Below the pieces are notes generated by a model, which searched no databases, was not told the DNA's origin, and was given only the letters and a program-made list of their open reading frames with translations. A stretch of DNA of 64,000 bases from Siphonodentalium dalli (Eukaryota; Mollusca; Scaphopoda; Gadilida; Siphonodentaliidae): NCBI GenBank assembly GCA_032622095.1, contig CP136061.1, forward strand, positions 117,188,754 to 117,252,753, given 5' to 3'. A program made the translations under genes and the position numbers. How positions within the stretch are numbered: the first letter of the stretch is position 1; each line of letters opens with the position of its first letter. Below are positions 12,295 to 23,680 of the stretch, piece after piece.

Positions 12295-12585
12295 TCAGCC
12301 TCTGACGGCTATAATTGGATATACATGTAGGCGTTCCTGAGTGTTGTCCCGGAATAGCGCAGACGGCTTTGGTGCATCCGTCTCCATTGCTTCGTCGATG
12401 GGTACTTTGAACACGGCATTCAGGATATCCTCAGGTCGCTGGTCTAACTGCTTACTATACATAATGGCTAACCTTGGCAACTGATGTTTAACAAATTTCC
12501 ACCAGAATCGGTGGGTCAAGATAATGAAAATTACTACTGTAACTACGTTACTAGGGCAAAATACTACCATGGCCATCTCTACCAT
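12295..12585 (-). CDS. Small membrane-type open frame downstream of pol
   Basis: These 96 codons start Met-Val-Glu-Met. A strongly hydrophobic stretch lies at about residues 4-24, followed by a basic and aromatic patch (HRFWWKFVKH) and a hydrophilic tail. That layout suits a single-pass membrane segment with an inside tail, and its position between pol and the 3' LTR is where an envelope-like gene sits in some Ty3/gypsy elements. There is no signal peptide plus ectodomain, so at most this is a remnant of such a gene. It could also be unrelated. Confidence 0.4.
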   Translation of the reverse strand: MVEMAMVVFCPSNVVTVVIFIILTHRFWWKFVKHQLPRLAIMYSKQLDQRPEDILNAVFKVPIDEAMETDAPKPSALFRDNTQERLHVYPIIAVRG

Positions 12586-12951
12586 TCATTGGGGTAATAC
12601 TTTTTTGTTCACTAAGTCAGTCGTGAGCATATTTTCGATCGTGTTTATTTGAGCGGGTGCGCTTAAACGCAGTAACCCTAAGGGTGGCGGCGTGCACGTC
12701 GGCGCGGTGCTCGTTATCTCTCGGCGCGTGATTGTAAAGTTCAAAGCTTTATTTATTAAATCGCCATGCGCACGTGCCGGGTTTCATGGGGCGCGCGACC
12801 TGTCATTGATCCGAACATGACTATTTATTCGCGATTCGGTCTGGGGCGTCGGGCTAACTATTTTCAACATTTACGAAGCCAGGTTAGACTCATCAGTCAT
12901 CAATAAGACAGTTAAAAGTGGGGTCTCATTTATTCTGTAATGGACCCCAGG
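12586..12951. other. Non-coding stretch between the integrase end and the small membrane frame
   Basis: GC-richer than its surroundings. All three minus-strand frames have stops. It could be an intron-like leader for a downstream spliced message, but nothing proves it. Confidence 0.4.
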
Positions 12952-14538
12952 TCACTGTTTCGAGCACTCTATTATTATCGCTGATAGCAGGGCTTGAAAC
13001 GACGGTTTGCCTATTAAGTTGCTGCTCGCTCCATTCATGAGCTGCTTACACTTGCGAGGGGCCGGTACGGGCCTAGATTCACGAGGGTTTTGTTCAATGG
13101 CGGCCACTTCCATTAACTCATCCTCTGAGCTGTCATCACTTGTAAACATCTTTGTTACTTTGCGCCCGTTTCGACGAGGCGCTGGAGCGCGTCGTGCCTT
13201 GGCACTCGGCTCTGGTCTCTCGTCCATGGACGAGTCAGGGTTTTGTAGCGGCTCTGAGCGCGCGAGTCGCGTTTTCCTACGCTGTAAGCGCATCTTAAGC
13301 TCGCTTAAAGGGACATCTTCGTCATCGGAGTCCGAACATTGTCTCCGATATCGAGCGATTACATCATCTGGTAATGGTTCTGTTTCATCGCCAGAAGACC
13401 CACCCACAGGGTTAGGGGCAGGAACGTCGCTATCTTCGTCTTCGGGGGGAACAACATACGTTTGAGCACGCTTGTTGTTGTCAGTTTTGGGGATTTCCCA
13501 TTCCAGGTTGGCTTTGCGCATATGTTCAGCATGGGATTGTGTGACTTTCCCAGTTAATTGATTCCTTAACTCGAAAGTAACGGGCGTTATTTGCTTGGTT
13601 ATGCGGAAGTAAAGTTTCCATTTGCTTTCAAGTTTGCTTTTTCGTAAATGATTCTTCACATAGACGGCCTCGCCAATCTCGAATTTGGTGTCTGTGGCCT
13701 TTTTGTTAAATTTCGCTGCTTGTTGGCGTTTCGCCTGTTTCACGTGTTTGTGTACCATCATAAATGATTTAGGCTGTTGCTGTAATGTTATTTGACAATA
13801 ACCTTTCCCAGCACGATTGCGTCTTCGTCCATACGTGACTGATTTTCCAACTACACTGCCGCGCCGTAGATAAACGGTTTTATTAGTGTTGTTCACAAGT
13901 AGCAATGGGACTTGATGTCTTTTACCTAGTTCCGAAATCGACTTCCTTACCTCCAAACCGGGTTTTGATGCTAGGTAACCTTTCTCGATTTGGGCCACCT
14001 CTACTAATGTCGACTTGTGAAGAGAAGCTAAGTTTTTTGATTTTCCCATACATACAGTTGATGTTTGGGGCTTTAAGCTAACCTTGCTGGTCAATCTCAG
14101 CAGGGAAGCTATGTGCGCGTCCGATTCCAATGGGACGTACACGTCACTGACCTTGAGGCATCCCAGATCATAATATAGTCTGACCCCCCGAGAGGTCAAC
14201 CAATCCCTCCCCAAGATCATATTCCGGGTCATATCATTCGCCACATAAAATTTATGGGTTAATTTTAGTTTCGCCATTCTGAAGGTCAGTTCCACGCTAC
14301 CAAGTACGCCCAGTGACTTCCCATTCACGGAGCTAAGGTTGATGTGTTCCCTAGTTAGTTTCGGTCGGAACTGTAATGCGTCATAGACGCGTTTGTGAAT
14401 CAATGACACTTCTGCGCCACTATCCACTAATGAGCGATATTTATCTTTACCTATTCTAACTAAACACGAGCTGGGGTTCCCTACAATATTTATGTTATAT
14501 TTCCTCCCATTTGTGGCCTCAATGAGAGGATTCCTTAG
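12952..14538 (-). CDS. pol: Protease fused to the integrase C-terminus (deleted pol)
   Basis: Entered by -1 frameshift from gag. Residues 1-36 are a short linker. The retropepsin active site DSGAEV is at 39-44 and the conserved ILGRDWL at 108-114, so the protease looks complete. A linker containing VPLLLVNNTNKTV follows. At about residue 235-255 the sequence jumps to the basic, W-containing region typical of the integrase C-terminal domain (KFEIGEAVYVKN, SKWKLYFRITKQ, about 285-345). It ends with an acidic/basic tail of about 180 residues, with no chromodomain that I can recognise. Reverse transcriptase, RNase H and the integrase zinc and DDE domains are absent, yet the frame is kept. The Met-like codon at 14427 is a GTG and not the real start. 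Confidence 0.88.
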   Translation of the reverse strand, partial: LRNPLIEATNGRKYNINIVGNPSSCLVRIGKDKYRSLVDSGAEVSLIHKRVYDALQFRPKLTREHINLSSVNGKSLGVLGSVELTFRMAKLKLTHKFYVANDMTRNMILGRDWLTSRGVRLYYDLGCLKVSDVYVPLESDAHIASLLRLTSKVSLKPQTSTVCMGKSKNLASLHKSTLVEVAQIEKGYLASKPGLEVRKSISELGKRHQVPLLLVNNTNKTVYLRRGSVVGKSVTYGRRRNRAGKGYCQITLQQQPKSFMMVHKHVKQAKRQQAAKFNKKATDTKFEIGEAVYVKNHLRKSKLESKWKLYFRITKQITPVTFELRNQLTGKVTQSHAEHMRKANLEWEIPKTDNNKRAQTYVVPPEDEDSDVPAPNPVGGSSGDETEPLPDDVIARYRRQCSDSDDEDVPLSELKMRLQRRKTRLARSEPLQNPDSSMDERPEPSAKARRAPAPRRNGRKVTKMFTSDDSSEDELMEVAAIEQNPRESRPVPAPRKCKQLMNGASSNLIGKPSFQALLSAIIIECSKQ

Positions 14539-15641
14539 TTTTTTGCATATGTGGGCGGGGTCATCATTCGTGGCGGTTCGTTTAATGTCGGATATCTCCG
14601 GCTGTGTCGCGGTGTATCATGGGATATGTCACGTGATCGGTTCGGCTGATCTCGGCGGATTCCCCTAGGTGGCGTTACTGGCGTGTTCCATTGCCTTTGC
14701 TTCGAATCTCCGGATTTAGAGGGGCAATTTCTAGCCAAGTGATTACCATTGCAACCCCAGCAAGATACGTGCCTTCGGTTTTCGGTCTTAAAGGGGCAGT
14801 CGCGAGCGAAATGGTCACCTTGACACGTCCAACATTCGACTGTTCGTGGTTTAACCACCGCTTCGACATGCACCTGTCTCGGGCGTGATCGGTGTTCACG
14901 GGTCGTGTGGTTATCGCTTGCGCAAATATCGCAGGTTGTTCTCGCGCGTTTGTTTCTGAAACTATCGATTTCCATTGCTTCCGGTTCGTTTTCGTTGTAA
15001 TTTTCGCGGCCCGTTCGTAGGTTGAATACCCGTCGGATCCCCATTTCCCGCATGGCGATGTCGGCTGCCAATTTTAGTGTCTTCGGCGCATCCCTGATCA
15101 ACTTCATTTTCAAACTGTCGCTTCTTAAAGCGTCAATATAAAACCCTACGAGTTGGCCTTCAACCGCGTTGACCCCGCCGGGCTGCTCTCGGTATGCCAC
15201 AATCGCGATCTCCAAAATCCGTTCGGCAAGCACATGTAAATTTTCGTTTTGTTTTTGCTTGATTTTTCTTAGCATCGAAAAGGCGAATTGAATGTCATTT
15301 ATCTCGGCAAATCGACTAGATAATTCAGTTTTTGTGTCTTGCCACGTGGCGTTAGGATTCGTGGCCAAATATCTTTGTAAAAAATCTGATACGGGGCCCG
15401 TCGCGCTCTGGAATGCCATATAGGGCTTCTTTGCTTCGTTAGCGCCGGTTAGGATCGCGCATTTTTCTATCGACTTGACCCACCCGTGGTATTTCGTGGG
15501 GTCCCCGTCAAATGACGTCACTACCTGTGTTACCGTAGTCATGGCCATTGCAGCAATTTGAGAATTGATAGACTCTGTCAATGGGGCGAGAACACCAAGC
15601 GATTGTTGTTGTTGTTGGGTAGCCATTATGATAATAAACAA
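14535..15641 (-). CDS. gag: Gag polyprotein of the LTR retrotransposon
   Basis: This is a 368-residue structural protein that would form the particle and package element RNA. Residues 1-35 include a glutamine run. A capsid-like helical region (about 40-205) follows, then an acidic linker (EPEAMEID) and three Cys/His clusters at about 237-250, 270-282 and 304-316. The last two have C-X2-C-X3-H-X4-C spacing, one residue shorter than the usual knuckle, and the first is degenerate. The tail is rich in Arg and Pro. Translation could start at 15641 or, more likely, at the second Met (15626, MATQQ). The frame is uninterrupted and ends one codon after a slippery heptamer. Confidence 0.9.
   Translation of the reverse strand: MFIIIMATQQQQQSLGVLAPLTESINSQIAAMAMTTVTQVVTSFDGDPTKYHGWVKSIEKCAILTGANEAKKPYMAFQSATGPVSDFLQRYLATNPNATWQDTKTELSSRFAEINDIQFAFSMLRKIKQKQNENLHVLAERILEIAIVAYREQPGGVNAVEGQLVGFYIDALRSDSLKMKLIRDAPKTLKLAADIAMREMGIRRVFNLRTGRENYNENEPEAMEIDSFRNKRARTTCDICASDNHTTREHRSRPRQVHVEAVVKPRTVECWTCQGDHFARDCPFKTENRRHVSCWGCNGNHLARNCPSKSGDSKQRQWNTPVTPPRGIRRDQPNRSRDISHDTPRHSRRYPTLNEPPRMMTPPTYAKN
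14538..14544 (-). promoter_or_regulatory. Programmed -1 frameshift site
   Basis: On the minus strand A AAA AAC sits in the gag frame with the gag stop codon directly after it (codons GCA AAA AAC TAA). A slip of -1 enters a frame that stays open for 529 codons and runs straight into the protease. A AAA AAC is a known retroviral slippery heptamer. I did not identify the downstream stimulatory structure. Confidence 0.75.
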
Positions 15642-15733
15642 TTAGACTCACGTTTTGCGAATTTTCCCACACTGTTTTTTTTCACACTGTTCCTCTTCTG
15701 GTTTCACGTTGTGTCTGTGATTAGCGTTCAGAT

Positions 15734-15751
15734 CCTGGCTCGAAGGCACCA
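15734..15751 (-). other. Primer-binding-site candidate
   Basis: On the minus strand, 11 bases inside the 5' LTR, the sequence TGGTGCCTTCGAGCCAGG begins with the TGG expected for pairing with a tRNA CCA end. I cannot assign the tRNA, because the implied acceptor and T-arm bases do not fit a standard tRNA cleanly. Confidence 0.55.
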
Positions 15752-15762
15752 GTTAAGAGATA

Positions 15763-16415
15763 TGTGCCAATACGGGTACATATAACTCTTAAGGCTATCA
15801 GAACTGTTTGATTATTTATATATAACAAAGTCAATAATGTTCAATCATCGGCATCTGGGTTTCTCTTCCTGTCGTCTCATGTTCTTCTTCCGCCGGCGCA
15901 TCAGTGAGATGTTGTTAGGATCACAAGATCATCATGTTTACCTTGTATCTTCATCCATCCTTCTAGCTGCTTTTCTCTGGCGTCCGAGAATTTGTTGTTA
16001 CTATCGGGTAGCTGGTTAGAACTGTCTTATCATGTCGGCTTCTTCTTCCTAAAATACTCAGTGTCTGCTAATCACGGCCATGTGTATTTTCACGGCGCGT
16101 CGGTTCATCGTACTTAGGGTAATTGAGTTATCGTCATCTCCCCATGGGTCCTATTAACTCTCCTGGTTTCAGTAGCTTTCTAGGCGATACATCTGGTCTT
16201 GATAATCCTCAAGACCGTGTTCTGTTTACTCCACAAATCATTTCCCTATGTTATTGCATGGACGCTCGCTAATTCGATTTGGTGCTCAGTACTTTTGTGA
16301 TCTAGATGTGGTCAACAGCGACGCTGATATGTGTGGTAATCGAGCGCCCCTCTGACAGAGATTTCCTAGCTTCTTCCCGGGTTGAAAGTTATGTCCCTGT
16401 GGTTGTCTTGGCACA
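15763..16415 (-). repeat. 5' LTR of the retrotransposon
   Basis: Same 653 bases as the 3' LTR. Transcription would run leftward from here. The only TATA-like box I see is TATATATAAATA, about 50 bases from the inner edge, which would leave a short R-U5. Confidence 0.95.
15813..15824 (-). promoter_or_regulatory. TATA-like box in the 5' LTR
   Basis: TATATATAAATA on the minus strand is a plausible core promoter for the retrotransposon transcript. It is assigned from sequence resemblance only. Confidence 0.35.
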
Positions 16416-16419
16416 TTAG
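16416..16419. repeat. Target-site duplication, right copy (TTAG)
   Basis: TTAG immediately follows the terminal TTGGCACA of the element and is followed by sequence that continues the palindrome arm. Confidence 0.85.
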
Positions 16420-19400
16420 CTGTCCATTGAACCACATATGTTTTCTGTTTACTCCCTCGTTTTCTTTTAAAACGCAATAACTTGTTTGGAGATACGACCT
16501 TTTGCGTACGCCAACGACGATTGGTTTCCGTGCTATAAGGAAGTTGTGCTAATAAATACAGATTAAGCTAAATATGGTGGCAATCGCATGTGTCTATGAA
16601 CTAAAACGTGCTTATTCTACATTATGAATATTCACTCATGTGCACCATCATACAGAAATTTGTGGAACAATCACAAAATTTAAATTACCAAATGATCGCT
16701 AACACGGAGATACGACCACATAGCACACATTTCAGAATTTACAAACACAAAACAAGTCATGTGGACAACCTGAAGCATCCGAGTGGCTGCTGTTGAACAT
16801 ACGACCTTATAGCACGAATAATTGTGAAGATCGCTGGAGATACGAGATTTGTGTCACTGGTTTGTGAGAATATTTGCCATCCAATGCAAAAACAGTTTGG
16901 CAAATTGGCCCATCGGATTGGATTTTTTGCCACGATTCGAATTATATCAAATACTCATTTCCCGCCAAAATGGAGTTACGACCTTTTATTTCTGATGCGA
17001 CGCCGTGTATCGAAGAGGAGTAATCCTATATTCTGCTAACCTAATGACCGATCAGCGCTGTGCAGGTAGTGATCTGTCTTCGCGGAATGATTTTTGGCTT
17101 CTTGTACTCGCATGTGGTGGTTGGAACAGAGCGGATATTCAACATGCATGCATCATCCATCATGGTACTGGTAATATGTGCATGAGCACAAGATAACAAA
17201 TGAACAGCATAGAGTTGTCTCGCCTTCCCTGTATCGTCTATAATTTACAAGTTTCACTTGACGTTCGCCGAGATTGAAAACGTGTAGTGTTGGTGCCGTC
17301 ACATGACTTTTCCCGCCAAGTGCATATCCATAGCAATACCATAGTAACACACGTTACAAGTTAAACGTACGTGTGGTCTATCCTGGCAATTATGAGGATG
17401 AAGGGGTGTTGTTATAGTATTATGATCTACATTGGTTATAGAGGTGTAAATGTCGTGACTATATCGTCATGGGTGAGGTGTAGGAGTATAACTGGTGTGC
17501 ATCCCTCAAAATGAGTTTGTCGTGCCTCATAAGGTACTGGGACAACCAGAATATAACATTTAGTTGTCAGTTAATTAAGTAGCATGTTTAATAACGTAGT
17601 GAGTCTCAATTTGCTATCTTTTCTGAACAGCAGAGAACAATGTTCGGAATATATATATATATATATATGACAAATAAACTTTTAGCGCAATTGGTTTCAA
17701 TTTTGCAAGCCATCTTGAGTATTTTTGTCTAAAACACCAGTGTGATGACACATTTAAGACATATCAAAATAAAAAGCACATTTATACCAAAGATAATTCC
17801 ATTTATTTGAAAAAATGGTTCAAACCTGAAAAGTGATTTTTTGACGATTTTGATGCCAAGTTTGTGATAGAAAAATCCCATAATGCTGGTACTTTCAGTG
17901 GTCAAAACAGTAAAAAAATAATCAAGTTGCATCAGAACTGTTAGTGTTCAATGTTTATAAGACAAAAATAGTCAATATTGTTCATCAACCACAACTTGTA
18001 AGCGGTTGTATGACACGCTGGTGCAATGTTCAGCATTTTTCATATTTTGGCCGCCATTTTGGCAGTAATCTTGAGCCAAAGTGAACAATTTGGTACCATT
18101 GAGTTGGAATATCCATAAGAAATAGAGTGCGTCACTTATATTGCACAGTTCTTCCCATTTCTTGATGAAATATGACCAGAATCCAATGGTGATTTTTTGT
18201 GAATTGTTATACGACGTTCTGTAAAATCGATTTTTTGAGTGATCGGAAGCGGTGGGGAACCCAAGAATGATTTTGTTCATTGCTCCAATGGTCAGTAACA
18301 TGCTAAATACAAAATAAAGTAATAATTCTCAACCAGTTCCAAACAGCAGAAGCTTATCTCAAAGATATCAGTAAAACACGTAACATTTTCCACTTCCGTT
18401 CGCCATTTCGACAGCCATCTTGGACGGGAGTTCCAAGTTTGGCATAAAAAGGTGACGTTATGTCTTAGTAACTGCATGCCAACAATGGTTTTATAAATAT
18501 AACATAAAATTGGCTGCGAATTATATGTGAATTATGTCTTGGTTTCGTTATATGTTCCCATTCTAACACCTTCATTATACATGTGACTCGACAAAAGGAG
18601 CAAGTAGATGTTCAGTTTAAAATTATAAATTGCCCGCACAGGGAGAGCACGTAAAAATGCAAAACATGTTCAACTGTGATAAACCATCACTTTCAAGTTT
18701 GTTTATTGCCCCCCTAAAACTATTGCAATCAGTGGCGTCCGTTCGTTCGCGCGTCTGTTTTTCGTATGTTCGTCCGATTCCTTGTCAGGCTGTTAACTCC
18801 AGTTTATCCGTTCGAAACGACACTTCGTTTGAGGAATGACCATTACATTTTTGAGGTAATTTTCAATTATAGTTCCAATCCAATTATTATTTTCTCTGAT
18901 TTATAATAACTCCGGTGAATAATATCCGATCGGAACGAACGAGTAATAAACATTACATTATTGAGGTCGGGTTCCAATATCGTTCCGGTCAGATGATTTT
19001 TATTAGACCTATAGTCCTTTCCAGGCCTATAAATTGTCATTTTCGTTTTGACCGGATAATTCCAGATAATATAAACTAATCACTTCTAAACTTGACAAAA
19101 GGAATATCCATCACATTGTTCAAGTCAAGTTTGAATGTGGTTCAGACCTGCTATCGCCCTTTTTCAACTATACAAATATCAACTGATTCGACTTAGAATC
19201 TGTCGATTATTATTCTATCATGTACATCAAGTGTCTTTCTGAACTTGTGACTCACGTGGTTACTGTAGAACTTGGCGACAGGGTTCCATTGCGTCTTGAT
19301 TTATATAACTTCTGTCATACTTATATTTAGTTTTAAATCCGCATATCTCACATGTTGTTTCGTTGTCCACCTGCGCAGACTATATTACGGGTGCGGTTTC

Positions 19401-21461
19401 AAATGGTGACATTTTTGACAGAATGAATACCTCGTTCGCACGTTGCGACTTATACAAGCAAACAGTATATGTAATCGGCGCTTTGAACGGACATCACGCT
19501 CTGGACATGGTGTTATCCTATTACTGGCCTGAATTGCAAATAGGAAGGCCATTATAACCCCTGTTCACGAATGATGTGGTAATGCCATTGTGTGAAAGTA
19601 TTAACAGCTACGCACGTCTGTTCACGCCCCATGCAGTTCGGCAAACATTTAAACAAAATTTTGATGACCCCCACCCCTCCCGAGACCACATGAAGTGATC
19701 CACATAGAGCATTTTGCTATTCTATTAACGTTTATTGTCGCTGTCATCCATATGATGAATGCGTCGCGATGGCAAAAATATGTCACATATCCTTGCAGGA
19801 TAACCCCATGTAAATTCAAGAACCAAGCCATTAATCTACATGTATGTACAATTTAAACAATTGACATTTGTTCGGGATGCAGCGTGCTTGGCCGATTGAC
19901 AACTGCAGAAAAATCGCACTGACGAACACCCCCTTGAATCAAACAATGCGATCCATGCATAATCCCATGTCTCCAGGAATTATAAGAAACATTTGTAGAA
20001 AAATATATTGATTTACAGACAAATATATTTCATTATCACAAGTTTATGATCACAACTAAATTTATTGGAAAGGGAAAACTACAATATGTTTCATTATTTG
20101 AGCAAATATGACCCAAGATATTGTATTGATGCATATATTCGTTGACCAGCATCTATAATATGAAGGCAAAAAATGTACTTACCTTGAAATGTTAATTGAG
20201 AAGAGCCAATATGTGACCCGTACAGTAGAGCAATTACCACCCTTCTTATTTGAATGCTTTTGGGGTTCAGGGGAGCTGGAGTATCGAGGAAGGGCTTTAT
20301 AAATTGGATTTGTTTTGCCCTAACCCCTTTTGTATATTTTAGATATCAAATAAATTTCAAGTTAAGCTGGAGCAATTGATCTCCTTAAAAAACCTGGCCT
20401 AACTTCTTTTCAGTACATATAATTCTGCAAAATAGCTACCAGGGTATCAAATTACAAGTTAGTTGATCTTGAAAAGTAGTCAGTCAATCGTATTTATCTC
20501 GTTTGTTGACCTTTATCGAAAGAAAAACACAGTATGTGCCAATTTCTGGGCTACAAAGTTGTTTCTATCTGGAAGGCGACAACGCCAATTCGCACGACAG
20601 TAAATATATTGTGATTTGTAATAATTTGCTGTACACTAGCATCTAACGTGTAAGTATGATTGTGTGCGGATGCGCAAACAATTGCAATACAACAACCCAC
20701 CCGTTCTACAATCTCTCCAGGAACACGTTGTCAACGTGACGTTGGTGACTCAAGACAATTTAAGCGGGTGTATTAAATAAGAGGCTTTTTAGCACTCATT
20801 ATTGATATTTTCCCGTGCAGGAAAGTACTCCTTTTAACTGTTCAACTCAGCGTCGATAATCGACCAAGGCCATTGTGTAGCGAACGTATTCAGCGAGAGA
20901 CTTTGTCAAATTATTAGACATCATCAATGAAATTGATAAAAAATTTAACAGTGGTACACTATTTTTAGACAGAATTAGTAAAATGCATATATGATTTCCG
21001 GTGTCGGATATACACAGCGTATACGAGGTGTTGGAATCCCACCGGCCGACATGTCGCCTTACAATTGGTGCTATAAATAATGAAATCAAACCTTCTAGTG
21101 CAAAATTATTGAGCACATAAAATATTTTTACAGCAGCGCCGACATTTGACACTGAGAGTCACATTTGGACAGTCACTGGTGTGAGAGTTTAGAAAGTGAG
21201 ACCACTCAACAAGTAACAACTAATTAGAATCGTCAATATCCCATGACCTGTCAGCGTGCAAAGGATGAAACTGCTTCAAATCTGGACATGCGACCACTCT
21301 CAAACTATTACTTTGAACAACTTCATATGCATGGACATGTCTATCATCTGCTACAAGTGGCATACAAAATAAACATTTAGTACAGAATCTACTTCACTGG
21401 TGTTGTCAAAAATATATATACATATATTATATACACATATACATATACATATATATATATA
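16420..21461. other. Right-arm stretch without a recognised gene
   Basis: Mirror of about 4358-9397. It carries the GTCGTA-motif cluster (about 16500-17000) and a short (TA)n tract near 17650. Open frames of 60-109 codons are copies of those in the left arm and show no motif. Confidence 0.6.
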
Positions 21462-22149
21462 CTAGCTGGTGGACCCGACTTCGTCCGGGCTGTTTCCCCT
21501 CTGCTTTTCGGCGAATTGCGCGAGTTGACCTTGAATTGACCATTTTGAAGGTCAAGGTCAGGTCGAGGTCACGATTTGACCCATCCAAAACACTCCCCGA
21601 ACAAAAGTACCCGACAAAAGTACCCGTCGAAATCAGTCAGGTTTACCCGATTTGACCTTGTGTAGAGAGCAGCTGAAATTAGTGGCAAATGTTATCAAGA
21701 AAAATTCATCAAATGACACCTGCAACGGGTGTGAAATCAGACTGCAACTGGTCGGATTCGTTCCATGGCTTTGGTCGATCCATTAATTTTTGTTTTTCAA
21801 GGTAACCCCGTACAGGCACGCCGACAGCATACTGATGCCCGCCTCGACTCGACGCCCACACCTGAATAATTACTGACACAATAAGCAATCAACGAACATC
21901 GCTTACTGACCGCTCACAATAGGCAATCAACGGACAGCGCGCAATAACTATCACGCGATTAATCTCCACAATTCCAAGACGGCAGCAGTGCGAATGGAGA
22001 ATGAGTGCTGGGAGCTTCTCCAAAACGGCGGTAAACATTAAATCTGGATTTTAACCTTTGATTGGAAGTTTGAGCTCAATCGGTCCAGCCATTTTCCCGG
22101 CCATAGCTAATATAACACAGACACACAGAAGTCCCAAAATATATATTAG

Positions 22150-22150
<1 letters not shown>
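21462..22150 (-). mobile_element. Non-autonomous Helitron-like element, right arm copy
   Basis: Mirror of 3674-4357 with the same 5' TCTAATATATATTTTGGGAC and 3' hairpin plus CTAG ends, and a few substitutions. Since it lies inside the palindrome, it was duplicated with the arm rather than inserted twice. Confidence 0.65.

Positions 22151-22153
<3 letters not shown>

Positions 22154-22225
<72 letters not shown>
22154..22225. repeat. (TA)n microsatellite, right arm
   Basis: About 72 bases of TA dinucleotides, against about 42 in the left arm, so this tract has changed length since the duplication. Confidence 0.95.
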
Positions 22226-22227
<2 letters not shown>

Positions 22228-22289
22228 CGCATGGCTGCATGTCTGTACATGTATGTCTGCCTGCGCTCGATAGAAATTAACGGGGACCA

Positions 22290-23680
22290 TCAAGGTGTCA
22301 CCAAAGGGGTCAAACAGGGGTAACTTATTACGAGAAAGACAATGTTGTGGGATATTTTTTTCTAAAGCGACGCTCTTGTTGTCAGGGCAGAAAAGAGGAG
22401 GGCAGTAAAACCGATTTCTAGCAAACTTAGGGTGCACTGAAGGGGAGAGGGGCACAAACATGGATAAAAACGCCAAATTGGTGCCGTTTGAATGAGAAAT
22501 GGGGGGGGGGGCTAAACTTCATAAGGATTTGTTCAGTCGCCGATTACGACTAAACTTTTACATAATCATCTCCATGATATATGGAGTCTAATGGTGTGTA
22601 TTAAAGCTGTCAAAACTGGCATCATTCGAGTAAGGGATGCCCCAAATGGGAGAGGGGCACCACAATTGATATAACTATTTTTAGCGAAAATTTCCACTAC
22701 ATTGATACATATTCATCCCCATGATACCGATTACCCCAAAAGTTATACATAGTCATCTCCATACTATGCTATCGGGTGTCTAATTTTGTGGTTTATCGGT
22801 GTCGAAAGATTCAGGGGGTGCATAGTTTTAAAATAGTTTTAGCGCCAACTTCTACTATATTGATACATATTCTTCAATACCCCAACATTGGTGGCGTTTG
22901 GTGAGAGATGGAGCAATAGACTTGATACGAATTTGTTTAGTAGCCGAATTCCACCAATTGTTCAGCTATATTCATGTTCGTAATGATACGAAGAATCAAA
23001 TAGTCTTAAATGACGCCACATTTGGTGACTATATATTTGCGAACGTATGTCTGTCTGTGTTCTATATAACTTCACGGGGGACCATCTGGATGGCATACAA
23101 TGGGTCTAACAGGGGTATTTTTTAACGAGGAAGATAATGGTGTTGGTTTTTAAAAAGTGACGCTGTTTGTGTTAGGTGAAAAAAATGGGGGTGGGCAGCA
23201 AAAATTATGCAATATTTCTGTCGCGGATTTTCTACCAAACGTATACATAATCATCTCCATGATATGCCGCTATTCGATTCAGTGGTGCACAGAGAGGCGA
23301 GAGGGGCTAAACAATTGATTTAAAAAAATATATTGTTAGCGCCCGTTTCCACCACATTGATACATATTCTTCTCAATGATAGGAGTAATCTAATCGTGTG
23401 AATTAAGGATGCCAAATTTGTGCCGTTTGGGTGAGAGATGGGAGAGGGGCACTAAATTTGATAATAATTTGTTTAGTTGCCGATTACCATCAAACTTATA
23501 CATAATCTTCTCCTGGTATTAGGAATCTAATGTACGTGGTTTAAACTTGCGTATTAAAGCCACTTGGTGGTTTGCTCCCAAAATAGAAAAAAGTATTAGC
23601 TATTGAATTTTTCCCGATATCGAAATACATCGATCAATATTTGAACTACCTTCTACGAGCATAATATCTCCCAGAAATAC
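22290..23680. repeat. Diverged dispersed/tandem repeat, right copy
   Basis: Mirror of about 2100-3560. Words such as GAATCTAATG, GTGGTTTAAA and CATAATCATCTCCATGATAT read forward here and match the units of the 56.0-57.8 kb array. Confidence 0.65.

Larger units (their letters stand above)
10837..16415 (-). mobile_element. Ty3/gypsy-type LTR retrotransposon, deleted for RT/RNase H/integrase core
   Basis: The 5579-base element is read on the minus strand. It has 653-base LTRs starting TGTGCCAA and ending TTGGCACA, flanked by TTAG on both sides, a primer-binding-site candidate inside the right LTR and a purine tract inside the left LTR. The internal region encodes Gag with three Cys/His knuckles, then a protease in the -1 frame, then the C-terminal part of integrase. 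No reverse transcriptase, RNase H or integrase DDE motif is present. Two further open frames lie between integrase and the 3' LTR. The LTRs look identical base for base, so the insertion is recent. The uninserted site survives in the other arm. Confidence 0.93.

Noticed and set aside
13007-13465. 152-codon frame on the plus strand
   Set aside because: It is the antisense shadow of the acidic tail of the pol remnant.
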